64,000 nucleotides of DNA from Daedaleopsis sinensis (taxonomy: Eukaryota; Basidiomycota; Agaricomycetes; Polyporales; Polyporaceae), in contig CM066310.1 of the NCBI GenBank assembly GCA_033807695.1, positions 3,162,001-3,226,000 of the forward strand, given 5' to 3'. Within the stretch, counting starts at the first letter, position 1. Every line of letters starts with the position of its first letter. Below, piece after piece: positions 13,418 through 24,582 of this stretch. The notes beneath the pieces were generated by a model. The model made no database searches. It was not told the origin of the DNA and saw only the letters and a list, made by a program, of their open reading frames with translations. Both the position numbers and the translations under genes were made by a program.

Positions 13418-13480
13418 CGTATATATAGAGAATAGCTGAACTGTCTGCTAGTTATCCGTTCTTAACACAACTTCCTCGAT
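13418..13480 (+). promoter_or_regulatory. TATA-like promoter for the gene at 13481
   Basis: ATATATAGAG lies about 55-60 bp upstream of the ATG at 13481, followed by a CA-rich leader (TTAACACAACTTCCTCG), the usual arrangement for a fungal core promoter. This is a sequence match only. Confidence 0.35.
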
Positions 13481-14152
13481 ATGGGCCCATCTACTCTGAT
13501 TCTCGCTCGCTGGACCTCGTACGCTCTATGGTCGCGCCGTGACATGGGAGCCAAACAGACCCACGTATACACCTTATACACCTCTCCACCAACACCTCTC
13601 TACGAAGGGGTGCAGGTCAAGATCAACGCCATCTCACACGAATCATACTACGCACCTTCTCATCCCCTCCACCAAACCTCCCTATACGACCCACATATAC
13701 AAGGCTCCATCACGAAACTGGAGCGTGGAGGACGAGGAAGAATGGTGGCGACGATCGTAAACGAGTGCCGTCACAACACAGTGGAACTCGTGGAGCTTGA
13801 CATCCCGCTTCATCCATCAGTGGTGCTTTTCCCAGTCCCTGGGGATTTCGACACGCAATCAGCCGGCGAACATCAACTCCGTCTCATGGCGTCAAATATC
13901 CTACCACAGATGGGTTTTGTGGAAGAATGTCGGGGATTGGCATGCTGCCTTTCAGTACACGAAGTGGCGGACGCAAGGATTGGGGAGGCAATCGTAGAGC
14001 TGACAGACGTTGAGGACGAGAGTGCCGAAGAAACATCCGGGTCCGCGATGCCGCGGCGTAGAAGAAGACAGGCGGGCTCAGCCGCACGATGGAGGGTAAA
14101 AAAGATGCGGGGCGGTAAAGATGAAGCAATCCATGTCAGTCGGCGTTGCTGA
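13481..14152 (+). CDS. Hypothetical protein, 223 aa
   Basis: An uninterrupted 223-codon frame starts at the first ATG after a TATA-like box. The middle (about residues 85-165) looks globular (segments TIVNECRHNTVELVELDIPL and HPSVVLFPVPGDFD). An acidic stretch (VELTDVEDESAEET) and a basic tail (PRRRRRQ...KKMRGGK) follow. No catalytic motif, signal peptide or membrane span is seen and I do not recognise the family. The basic tail could direct nuclear localisation. An internal intron cannot be excluded. It is the only gene-like frame between the satellite and the R1 remnant. Confidence 0.4.
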   Translation: MGPSTLILARWTSYALWSRRDMGAKQTHVYTLYTSPPTPLYEGVQVKINAISHESYYAPSHPLHQTSLYDPHIQGSITKLERGGRGRMVATIVNECRHNTVELVELDIPLHPSVVLFPVPGDFDTQSAGEHQLRLMASNILPQMGFVEECRGLACCLSVHEVADARIGEAIVELTDVEDESAEETSGSAMPRRRRRQAGSAARWRVKKMRGGKDEAIHVSRRC

Positions 14153-15420
14153 TCTTATACGATCAAGGACACGCCTCCCATCACCGGTACGATCCACCTT
14201 GATCACGTACATGCGACGGGCAGACCATCTGATGTAAATTCCAGGACGACCATATTTCGCCGATATTATCTTGGCGGTCTCAGCCAAGATCACGATCGAC
14301 CAACCTGGTTTCAATGTAACGATCACCAGTGGAGCGGGGCTTTCGCAGCTGCTGATTCGAAGAAAGATTAGCGAACGGCTAGACCTCGCTTGGCGCATGA
14401 CATACCATTGTAGGATGCGCCCGTGTAGCATGATGTAGAAACGAAAGATTCACGAGACAGCATTGGACTCGAATCGGTCTGTCGGGAGTTCGGAAGTTGT
14501 CTCGATAGCGACAATACGTAATTGTTATCGCACATGCCATCTAAGCCGGACATGCCATCAGCGGGCTAACGCCAACACGGTAGGTGAGCTATAGTAAGCA
14601 GCACGTACCAGTGCGGGAGATTCGCAATCCCGAGGTGATGATGTCGGAGACGTTTGAAACGTCCATATCACCTTCTCCGCGATGACTTATCTATGTATAC
14701 CTAGTAAAGACCACTACCCCCACCGTCTCCGCAACTCTCGTGTACTGGCCCGGGTACGATAGACATTGTGAAGGCTACTCGAGAACCGATGGCTCGAGCA
14801 ATGGGGAGGCAAGTGTCAATGGTTTTATAGGATAGTATGTACACCGATATTTGTAGCCGTCCAGCGCCCAGCGCCCAGTACTTGATCGTGCCGCCGCCCG
14901 GGACATATGACAACCGGCGTACTACATAATGAACGGTGGATGGGAGCTGCTCGTTTCGTATGCGGTGCGCGCTGGCGCGTTTTCCAAGCACACGTTGCCG
15001 GTGCGTGCGCTGAACGACAAAACCAGTTCTAGAATGAAGTTGTCCATCGGTCATGTTCGCGAACGGGCTCAGAAAACATTGGCAGAATCGCTGTTGAAAG
15101 GCAAATGCGACGTTAGCCACTCCCTCCAGCGGCAATAGCTCGTAGTTTGTCTGTGACAAGACTCAAGGTTGAGAGTGGGACCAGCCGACGTAAGTTAGGG
15201 AATGTATCAGAAATAAATCGACATTGGCATTTCGCATGTTTGAATTAGATAAGGCGGAAACATGGGAGCGAGAACAGGAGAGTATTTAGAGTTCCAAACG
15301 ATATCGGCGAAACGGTACCTGGCATAAGTAGTAGGAGTGCGGACTATTCCGTCTAAATAACCTGTGGTCAGATGCATGGCCGACCAGTCGTAGCAATGAT
15401 TAGTGTGTCACTCACAATCG
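14153..15420. other. No supportable gene
   Basis: A 152-codon minus-strand frame (14701-15159) and shorter frames exist but have no recognisable content. A short near-palindrome, GACGTTTGAAACGTC, occurs near 14651. Nothing else is seen. Confidence 0.35.
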
Positions 15421-17600
15421 TCAAGCATCGCATCCATCGCATATTGTTCCCGGTTGCAGGACACAAACGTCGCCAGTGAGACTCTCCACCGCGGAACAAG
15501 AACTGAGGAGTGGTACATGATGGTGAGGTTGACCCAACTCTCGTCCATGGAACACTTCTGCGAACCAGTAAGGCCCTGAAGAGACATCGTCCGTTTTCGC
15601 AGTCGACGGTATGGGCTCCGCCCGGTCATGGACGGCCACCACTTCAGTCGCATCCGGAGGGTGCGTCACGACCGGAATGGTAGCACCCGACTCCGAGCAA
15701 GGAATTCGGTCGGAACCCTTGCACCCCCCAAGAATATCGCGAAGCTGCTCGAGCTGCCGGCGTCCAAGTTCGATAGGCTGAAGCGTCATACGCACTCTTC
15801 GCGACGAAGATGTCCTCCCTTCAACAGGATCGTCATCACACGATATGATCGCTTGATCACCGAATACCGCAAGCCCGCGGGTGTCGCTGGCGCTTTCGAG
15901 CCATTCTACGTCGGCCACGGCATTCTCTCCGTCTACTGAATCTCGGTTAGCGCGTCATTTAAAGAAAACAATTCAGTCAAGCCCCTACCAATGCCGGTTC
16001 CGTGGCGCCGAGGTGTTTGCCGTGAGCACTCGCCGGTCACCACTTCGACAACGCAATCACCACCTACAGGTGGCAGGGGGTTGCTGTTGCCAACGACGGC
16101 TAGGGAAATCGCGGAATGGAAAACGTCGTTGGTTCCGTCGGATGAGTGCGAATACGGCCTTTCTTCACTACCTTCGCGTGTGACAGAAGTCACAGCTGGT
16201 TCCAGCGGAGGAGGAGGTGTGCCATCGTCTGACTCGTCGTCGTCATCCATCGGGACAACCGGCCGCAGCCGCGGCACACCGTAAGGCAACGGAAAGGTGG
16301 GAGGCCGGCAGCGAAGGTAGTACATCCCGGTCTTCAAGCCCGATTCCCAGGCATGCAACTGTAGCTCTTGCTACTCGCAACGTCAGCTAGTGATTTGCCA
16401 ACAGGACCGGACCGAGAACCTCACCATTCGATCCACATCTGGCCACGCGAGGCTTAAAGACATACTCTGGCTTTGATCGATGAAGGGACCCCTCGCAGCC
16501 GCTAAATCGACGATGACCTTAGGGTCAATCTCCCAGGAAGTCTTGTACAAGTCCCTAACAGAATCCGGAAGCTCGGTCAAATGCGCGATCGATCCTACAA
16601 GATAGATGAGATTCCGACCCCATAAGTGGCGATGATTCCACGTACCGTGTCGTTCGACAATCGACACACGAACCCTTTCCGTCCACAGTCCTCGGGCGGC
16701 GAGCTCGCGCACCAGGTAAGGGCACATCTCTGTGTATTCTCCACTTCCAATCCTAAACGTTGTCACATTACTACGTAAAATTGAGAGGAAAGTTAGCCAT
16801 GTACGCGAGAGGTATTCGACGCTAAAACGTTGCTCACCTCATACGGGGGTCTGTACTCTCAGAGTTTCCAAGAACGTGAGCTGTGGAAGCCGTGGGCATC
16901 TGGGCGGTCAACATGGCATTACGCAAACCATGAGTTGCTATACGCCTCCGCAAATTGTCGAAATCGTAGAGCGAGGTTGACGGCGTAGGCCACATATCCA
17001 TCTGGAGAACACCACTTTCAGCTGGAGAGCCTTGCCATGTGGGATATGGACCTTTCTCTTCGGCGACCGCGCAGCTCGCAGAAAGACAACCATGGTACAA
17101 CGTCTCGAATATCCGCAAGTTTATCGAGTGCGCCGCGACCGAGTCGAAGGCGATGCCCATCATCCGAAAGACGTCGGCCAGTCCTTGAACCCCAACACCC
17201 AGCGATCGGCTCCGCAGCGCAGACTCCCGGATGGCGGAGGAGGGGTAATGGGCGCGTTCGATGAGGACATCGAGATTGCGGACTACCAACTCTGCAGTGG
17301 CATGAAGTTTCTCGAAGTTGAACGAACGATCCGCGTCAACGAAGCGAGGAAGAGCGATGGACGCGAGGGTGCAGACAGCAGGGAATAGCTCGGAGGAGTA
17401 CTGCAAGATCTCAGTGCAAAGGTTCGAGGTTCGTATGACACCCAGGTGACGCTGATTGTTCTTCACTACAATGACATGAGTAAGCGGACACCAGACAATA
17501 TCAACCACAGCCACGCACAGTTGATCCAATCCTGGAAAAGCATGAAAGGTGCCCCAGACTCCTGCTGGGCATGGGAGATCGATGCAAAAAGCACGCGCGC
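15421..17600 (-). pseudogene. Ribonucleotide reductase large subunit (R1), 3' part, severed by the transposon
   Basis: These minus-strand exons continue the R1 protein begun at 37.1-38.5 kb. Order: 17600-17519 (AQQESGAPFMLFQDWIN); 17465 to about 16838, with the radical-site motif SNLCTEI, the second redox cysteine in AVCTLASIALP, GVGVQGLADVF and MPTASTAHVLGNSES; about 16776-16424 (GAFIDQSQS-like GPFIDQSQSMSLS); 16359-15989, with the radical-transfer tyrosine pair in GLKTGMYYLR. A further likely exon begins at 15935. Class I R1 reduces ribonucleotides to deoxyribonucleotides together with R2. The catalytic Asn-x-Cys-x-Glu set is intact, so decay appears limited to the insertion. The C-terminus is odd: a poly-Asp/Pro linker and an unrelated tail replace the usual CxxC-type thioredoxin-reactive end. 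The sequence is divergent from standard fungal R1. Confidence 0.85.
17593..17600. other. Left copy of the probable target-site duplication
   Basis: The alternating GC run ACGCGCGC directly precedes the left end. A matching GCGCGCGC run lies just outside the right end (37134-37142). In the R1 reading frame both runs encode the same Ala-Arg of the conserved segment, as expected if an approximately 8-bp target was duplicated. The simple composition makes the exact length uncertain. Confidence 0.55.
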
Positions 17601-17668
17601 CACATGATTACATGAAAGTACCCTAAACTTACTGCCCGACCGGACTGTACGAAACACCATACTTACTG
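17601..17668 (+). repeat. Left terminal inverted repeat
   Basis: From 17627 the sequence ACTTACTGCCCGACCGGA then CTGTACGAAACACCAT matches the reverse complement of the right end with about five mismatches in 42 bp. A weaker match extends outward (CATGA...AAAGTACCC against CATGA...AAAGTTCCC). The TTACTGtCCGGCCGG motif is repeated at about 17661 and 17707, suggesting serial transposase sites. Confidence 0.75.
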
Positions 17669-17814
17669 TCCGGCCGGGTCCGACCGGATAAACGATAATA
17701 CACATAGTTACTGTCCGGCCGGATGATGGATGAGGTTCATGTATACGGTACTCCGGTGTGCTATATCCGCTCCCTGGTAGTAGTTCCGTACAGATACTTT
17801 GGCTCTCAGTCTAT

Positions 17815-18560
17815 AGGTTTACTCTGCATGAGAGCAGGTCCGCGGGGCTCCGTAGCCGGAGTACTATGTACGAGAGCTAGAGGCCCCGGCCGGCACTGTG
17901 AGCTAGAGCTCCGTGTTGCAGGATTGATGGCGACTGACTGAACGTGAGCTTGCGCCGCTGATAATCCTATCCCAAGATCCCTTGAGAGTGACTTGCAGGC
18001 AGTGTGCGTGCATCCCGCGGGACTGCGGCTCCGCGGAGCCCTGCAGCCGGCCGGAGTGCTATGTACGAGAGTGAGAGGCCCCGCGGAGCCCTGCAGCCGG
18101 CCGGAGTGCTATGTACGAGAGCTAGAGGCCCCGGCCGGCACTGTGAGCTAGAGCTCCGTGTTGCAGGATTGATGGCGACTGACTGAACGTGAGCTTGCGC
18201 CGCTGATAATCCTATCCCAAGATCCCTTGAGTTTGACTTGCAGGCAGTGTGCGTGCATCCCGCGGGACTGCGGCTCCGCGGAGCCCTGCAGCCGGCCGGA
18301 GTACTATGTACGAGAGCTAGAGGCCCCGGCCGGCACTGTGAGCTAGAGCTCCGTGTTGCAGGATTGATGGCGACTGACTGAACGTGAGCTTGCGCCGCTG
18401 ATAATCCTATCCCAAGATCCCTTGAGTTTGACTTGCAGGCAGTGTGCGTGCATCCCGCGGGACTGCGGCTCCGCGGAGCCCTGCAGCCGGCCGGAGTGCT
18501 ATGTACGAGAGTGAGAGGCCCCGCGGAGCCCTGCAGCCGGCCGGCACTGTGAGCTTGCGA
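17815..18560. repeat. Left subterminal tandem array of the KDZ element
   Basis: Three tandem units of about 195-245 bp; the landmark GATTGATGGCGACTGACTG starts near 17924, 18169 and 18364. The longer spacing comes from an extra 50-bp subunit. Units carry the palindromes GGCTCCGCGGAGCC and CCGGCCGG and a CTGCAG, the same building blocks as the right array. Likely a binding platform for the transposase; short frames here are not genes. Confidence 0.8.
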
Positions 18561-18696
18561 AGTGTCCGGAGCATATGTGAATGCCGACAATTCCATGCCA
18601 AGATCCCTCGAATCTGTCTTGCCGGAAGTGCATCAGCGGAGCATAAAGTACGGTGTAACTCAGTTTGGAACGCTATAGAGATTACATGATGACATC

Positions 18697-19940
18697 CTAG
18701 GCTCCATGACTTCTCCACGCTGTTCGTAGCACCCATTCCCGGCCGTACAACATCGCTGCATCGTTCGCTGATCGGAGATAGGTCGAGGCAGGCTGCGGAC
18801 CATGTTCAATGAACCATGACGCAGTGACCGCCCGGTCTACCTCGTCAAGGACTGCAGTGTCTTGTTCCAACCACCGCATCCATCTCCGTCTCTCCTCAAC
18901 CTCTCCCCGCGTGTACGCTTCTGTGGCCGTCGTGTGAGATGCATCGTCTGGCGGCGACACCGGTGGGTTCTCCGAAGGGTATGAGTCCGATTGCTCCGAT
19001 GCGTCGAGTGCAGCGAATGATGGGTGGTTGGGAGGGGAGTTGTCATCGTCAGCTCCCGAGCTGCCATAGCTACCCACTCCGACCTCCCCGATGCTGCCAG
19101 ACGATGCATCGGACGCGGAGGAAGAGAAGTAGACCTCGCCAGCAGGTCCAACATCACTTTCGGACACGGCGGCGGCGGACATCGACTCAGCATTGTCGCT
19201 GTCGCTGGTGCTGTATGCGACTGTTCCGGCAGGTCCTACCTCCTCCATGTCTTCGAAGAGCAGCTCAGGAAAATCCCCAAACTCGGCTTGGGGAGCGTTC
19301 TGACGCGAAGCGTAGTGAGCGGGAACGAACGGACGGAATGAGGGTGCTACACCTCCGACAGAGAACCCTGCTGGTGGCTCTCGACTCACAAACTCCTCAC
19401 GCAGTCGCCGCTGTCGATGGTGGGGGCTCTCGGGAACCGCGCGTGTGGTCGACGGTACGGCCGGTGACGGTGTTCTCGGGTCACCGGAGGATGAGAGATA
19501 GTCTCCGGCAACATCACCAGGGGACTCTGGTCCGGGGGTGGGCTCTCGGATGCGTACTCTACGCACAGGACGACTTGCTGCTGGATACGAATGGATGAGC
19601 TGGGGTACATTCAGTTTAGTCTCACGCTTACCTTCTCCTGCATCCGGGGGAACAGGTAGAGTCAGACGGACTCTCCTCACAGTAGTACGACCGGCTGTTA
19701 ATATAGATATCAGTAGATGTGTATGAGAGTGCAGTGGTCTACATACCTGCTGCAGCACTTGATTCACTCCCAACAAGGAGGCGCACCCGTTGCACAGGAC
19801 GCCTGTCTCCGACATTTTGTTCTGCTCCGCAGTCTATGAGTATACCGGTGTAAACTGTGCATTGGAGGCTCACCTGTAGGTCCCTCAGATGCGGAGCTTG
19901 CAGCACGAGCACGTTTCGAAGGTCCGGGTGCACTTGACAT
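18697..19940 (-). CDS. KDZ element ORF A: disordered protein with repeated R-V-x-R-V-R motif
   Basis: Minus-strand gene with ATG at about 19940. Exon 1 ends at a GTGAGC near 19874; exon 2 covers roughly 19828-19747; exon 3 starts at about 19694. A further in-frame intron of 51 bp (GTAAGC to TATCCAG) probably lies near 19632-19582. After splicing, three exons each carry one copy of an arginine motif (PVQRVRLL, TVRRVRLTL, PVRRVRIREP). A long Ser/Pro/Asp/Glu-rich region follows, holding a twice-occurring motif (GPAGTVAY, GPAGEVYF). The C-terminal 80 residues look folded (RRRWMRWLEQDTAVLDEVDR, TASWFIEHGP). I do not recognise a family. Arginine clusters followed by acidic disorder suggest DNA or chromatin contact. 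It is divergent from ORF B across a 216-bp gap. Confidence 0.7.
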
Positions 19941-20156
19941 GCTGGATTGCAGGAAGGTGTTGGACTTTGACGATGAACTTGAACTCCGGAGATGCTGCGG
20001 CGGGCGCCAATCCCACGTGGCGCCGGGCAAGCCGCGGGCGCTCCGCGCGTGGTTCATTTTTGAACATCGGGGAGCTCGAGGGCTTCGACGACACCGTCTA
20101 CATTTCTCTCTCATCCTGCTCTACTCTCAACCTCTGTCATCTCCAACTCGTTAACG
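19941..20156. promoter_or_regulatory. Divergent promoter between ORF A and ORF B
   Basis: A 216-bp gap separates the two start codons, which point away from each other. The right side has a pyrimidine-rich leader (TTTCTCTCTCATCCTGCTC) typical of fungal 5' leaders. No precise TATA box is assigned. Inferred from gene orientation. Confidence 0.45.
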
Positions 20157-23100
20157 ATGCAGTCCTCTACCTCCGACGCCACTGGTTCCACACCGCAAGG
20201 TCCACACCGATCCCACGCGAAGCCCTCGGAGCGCCGGCCTCCCAAACCGAACGCGGAGCAGATTCAGGAGATGGAGCAGGTCATCAGCCAGCTCTTCTGG
20301 GCTTGGCACGGCAGACCGGACAAAAAAGAGGAGGCTCGTAAGTCCTGGGACTTGCGGTTTACGAACGCGTGCAAGTACCTTGCGAAGATGGTGCACGCTT
20401 ACCGCTGGCGCACCCTTCCGGGATTCGCGCTTGGATGTCTTTGGGAGCACAACGTCAGGGCTCGCCGTGGGGCCAGTCTGGTTGCAGCGGACGCGGTGTA
20501 CAGCGCGTGCGTTCAAGGCCACGAGTGCCACTCCCCGACCGATCCAGCACACGTCATTCGGATCGAGCCGAACGACCTTGCGGCCCCACGCATCCTCCCA
20601 CAGGACCAGGTCCGTGACTGCTGGTGGAGGCAAGGTGAGTACATAGCCCTTGTTACATGTGAACAAGGTCTCACGGAGCGCTTGGTCGCACACAGTCGAT
20701 CCCGGACAGCGGAGCATTCAGGACATGCAGCCGCAGACACTCTTCGCACCAGGACTGCTCAACCCCACCGTCCCCGCAGTCCTCCCGTTCTACGCGGCGA
20801 GCGTATTCGAACATCCGGAGGGCCATGCGGGAGCAGAGGAGATGTCCACAGGCGAGGAGACTCCCACTCCGAAGCGGGGAGGCAAGAAGCCCCGGAAGCA
20901 GCCAGCCAGGTCGGACTCCGCATCCGCACCCCTTTCCGACGCTCCGCCGACTACCCCCACCAAACGGAAGGGCAAGAAGCGGCAGACAGAAGAGTCGGAC
21001 ACCGAGTCCGCACCCCCTCCCGAGGTTCCGCCTCCTCCTCCGTCCAAGAAAAAGACCAAGAAGGCGGAGAAAGCGGTTCCTCCTCCTCCACCTCCTGCTC
21101 CGCTACCCCCCACCACCCCGGCCGGCATGATCACACGTGCGCGCAAACGCGCAGACACGGCCGCAGCTCCTCCGTCATCGGCCGGTCCTTCGACGCAACC
21201 TGCACGTGGGAGAAAGAGAAAGCTCGAGCAAGGGCCCTCTGAGGAGCAAGACGTTCCCCCCGAAGGGGAATGGCCGCTCGCGATCACACTGGTAAGAGTA
21301 TTCTACTCAGCTGTACACTGTATCTAATCGTTTTCTCCGTAGCCTGCGCATCTCCGTTGCGGCAGGTGCATTGCCAACGGCCACGTGTGTAAGTTCACGG
21401 TCCCCGCGAACGCAGGCTCTTGCGACATCTGCGTCGTCACCCATGGCCGCTGCTCTTTGGCTACAATCGACAAGAACGCCGCCAGGAGGTCGTATCTAGT
21501 TTGGCTGGCGTGCCAACGGGTCGCTGCCGGAGAGGTGAAGGTCGATATGTATCCAGCCGGGTACCACGACAAGACGTACGCGGTTCCGCTGTGGTGGTAC
21601 CAGGTCTGCGCAGACCGCCGCATCAACGGCTATCGCTCGGTCCTCGTTGAGGGCGGTAACCCGTACAGGAAAAAAGCGAGAACCGACAGCAAGCCCGATA
21701 GCAAAGGCAAGGGCAAGGCGGTTGCTCGACGGTCCCGTTCCGCGACGTCCACAGAGCCTCCGCCGTCGACAACCAGTGGTCCGACAACTCCGCGGGACGC
21801 CGGATCCAGTTCGACTGCCGCCCCGCCTTCTTCGACCGGCGCGGACTCCTCAACAGCACAGGAGGGCGACGGGATGGCCGTGGACATGGAGTCCACAGCG
21901 GACGCTCCGGAACAGGCTCCGGATGCCCCTGCGGACGACGAGGGGCCGGATGCCCCTGCGGACGACGAGGGGCCGGATGCCCCTGCGGACGGCGAGGGGC
22001 CGTATGCAGGACGTCTCTTGCGCGAGGAGTCGACATATGCGCGAGGAGGAGCTGTGGTCGTCAGCGACACCATTCGCAGTCAGACGATGCGTCCGCGGGC
22101 TGCGGTTTCACCTTATCGCGAGATTCGCGAGGTCAGCAAGCAACCACCGCTCAGCACGGGTGCTGCGTTGCAGATGGAGCAATCCGCAAGAGTAGCTGAG
22201 ACTCTTCGGATGTCTCGCGCAATCCGCATTCCGCCGATTCCTGGTACGTTGCTAATGTCCGCACTTTTATTGCTACTCACAATACCGACAGCGGGATGGC
22301 CATCTCTTCCGCGCGTTCCACCTCCGCCCCGTTCCTCCGCACTCCTGTCGGATAAAACAGCACCCTCGTCCGTGGGCCCCGCTCGGGTCGCCATCCCCAA
22401 CATCCCTCCCGTGGCAGGTCCGTCCAGCCGCCGCCTTGAAGACGTCCCCCCCGCCCCTCCCATCGCAGGTCCGTCCAGCCGCCGCCTTGAAGACGTCCCC
22501 CCCGCCCCTCCCATCGCAGGTCCATCCAGTCGCCGCCTTGAAGACGTGCCCCCCGCCTCCCTCCTTGCAGGTCCGTCCAGCCGCCCCCTGTCTATGCCCG
22601 ACGTCATCCCTCCGATCCCGCGCGCAAGCACTTTCATGCTCCCGACCAGTGTCGCGTCTCTGATGGCTGATGCCAGAGGAAGCCTAACTGCTGCGCAAGC
22701 CCTCCGTCCGACCCTCGCCTCCATCCGCACGAAAGCCGACGACATTATGCGGGTTCTCGGGTCTCGTGTGCAAGGCTCGTTCTCCATCGTCGAGTACCCG
22801 GACAATCCGACGGAGCTGGGCACGTATCTCAGCCAGCAAATGGCTCTGCTTGCTGCAGACATCCGTGAAGCTCTCCAGGTCGCCATCGACATCACGCGCG
22901 CGCAGGACACCGTGCTCACCGCAATTCAGCATGTCCCCGCGGTGCCTGTGAACGAGCACATGCTCCGTCAGATGCTGGAGTACACGGACTCCTTGCGGGC
23001 AATCTTCACGGAGAGCTGGGATCGCATTGCGGCGATGGTCGATGAAGTCCGGGCGGTACACACGGAGCTTCGGAATGTCCGTCAAGAGCAGACGGAGGTT

Positions 23101-24582
23101 CTACGCCGTCTCGAGGCTGTCCCGAATGACGCCTCAGTGAGCGTCGAGCCACTCGTCGAGAACCTCTCGAAGCAGATGCTCGAGGTGATCGGCAACGTGG
23201 TCAATGTGCTCCGGGTCCAGCTCACGAGGATGTCAGACGCCGTTCAAGGACGGAACATCACCTGGGATGAGCGCAAGAAGCTGCTTGCAGCGCTGGAGGC
23301 CCCCCTGGACGCTGCGCTGAACGATGCGCAGAAGCGTCTGCACCCTGTCGCGCTGGCGGATCGACTGGGACGCCACTCCCGAGAGCTGCGCGCCCTCGCA
23401 GAGCGTGTCAAACAGATTGAGAGTCAGGTCGGAGTGTCGGCTCCGCTCGTTGACGACGACTCCGGTCTACGGACCACTTTTGCGGAGGAGCTCCGTCGAC
23501 TTTCCGCCCGAGTCGACAACCTTGAGCGACGTGACTCCGCGGAGGAGGAGGCGAGAGTTCGATCCCATGTCGACTCCTACCTTGCTCAACTCGGAATCGA
23601 CCGCACAATCATCGGAGCGCTGTCCGGACTCCGCCCGTCGTCCGGAGATGTTCCCTTGCCCCCCCGTTCTCCCGCGGAGCGCGAAGTATCTCCGAGGTCC
23701 CTTAGCACGGTCCCGGAGCTCGCTCCCCTCCCCGATCTTCCGCCCTGGCTTCCGCCTGTTCCTCCCGCGACAGAGGGCTCGATGCAGGTCGCTGATCATC
23801 CGCCCGCGATTCCTTCCCCTCCTCCCGCAACAGAGGACTCGATGCAGGTCGACAACAAGCGGTCCGAATCCTCCCCGTCTCCACAGCCACCTCCGCGACG
23901 GACTCCGGTGTTCCCAAAGCACACCGCAGGTCTTGCGGCCCGCCGCAGCATCGAGTTCCCCCGCAAGCCGGTCCTGGGGACATTTCAAGCGTTGCAGCAT
24001 ACGTGGGGACAAAGCGGAGTCTCTGCGGTCTCCGCACCTGCCGCCCGGAAAAGTGCCTCTGTGACGTCTGTGTCGGCCCCATCGACTCCCCATCGCCGCC
24101 CGCGCACCTTCATCATCTCCCCGGTGACTACCCCAATCCGGCGCACCCGTGAGCGGTCCTCCGCGGAGGTTGAGACTATCTTGGAGACACGCCGTCTTGC
24201 AGATGAACAGCAGGCCCAACAGGTCTCCGGTGAGTCCTCAACGACTCCGCAGGGCGCGGATCCGCTCCCTGGGTTGCTCCTCACGTCTCCGGCAGTCGAC
24301 GCTCCCCCCTCCATGCCTCTGGACTCTCCTCCAGATGCTCCGGAGAGCGACGAGTTTGGACCGGTGGTAGGGCCCGAAGACCCTGTCATTCAGGACTGGG
24401 AGATGGAGTTGTACGAGCCGAATCCGGTGGAGTTTGACGAGGATGCTCCGGCAGGGGAGGTTGACTACTGGAGCACCTCCTCGTCATCGGGATCAGATGA
24501 GCAAGGTCAGGAGGACGCGGACGACGACGTTGCGGACGATGAGCTTGCGGACAATGAACCTGCGGACTATGAGGACAGCTGA
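20157..24582 (+). CDS. KDZ element ORF B: giant Cys-cluster and coiled-coil protein, about 1,420 aa
   Basis: Four exons: 20157-20634, 20696-21291, 21343-22243 and 22292-24582. The introns are 61, 51 and 48 bp, and the joined frame has no stop. Residues 1-160 look folded (QVISQLFWAWHGRPDKKEEA, then YLAKMVHAYRWRTLPGF). A Lys/Pro-rich linker follows. Exon 3 opens with a Cys module, CGRCIANGHVC then SCDICVVTHGRC, resembling Zn-cluster modules of fungal proteins. Then come two in-frame repeats (9-residue DAPADDEGP, three copies; 17-residue AGPSSRRLEDVPPAPPI, four copies) and a helical coiled-coil region (about 22.7-23.5 kb). The acidic tail shares PAGEVDYWS with ORF A. No enzymatic motif is seen. 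It may be a structural or DNA-binding partner of the transposase; that is inference. Confidence 0.75.

Noticed and set aside
14078..14431. Second R1 N-terminus suggested by MYVIKVDRTGDGRRV on the minus strand
   Set aside because: The similarity is confined to about ten residues; nothing of the following R1 sequence is present and a plus-strand frame overlaps.
22113..22919. 268-codon minus-strand frame and similar antisense frames in 20.1-27.0 kb
   Set aside because: Mirror products of the GC-rich codon bias of ORF B and ORF C; they include the mirror of the 51-bp repeat.
20157..24582. ORF B as a retrotransposon Gag-Pol
   Set aside because: No protease, reverse transcriptase, RNase H or integrase motif and no long terminal repeats; the Cys spacing is not the CCHC knuckle.
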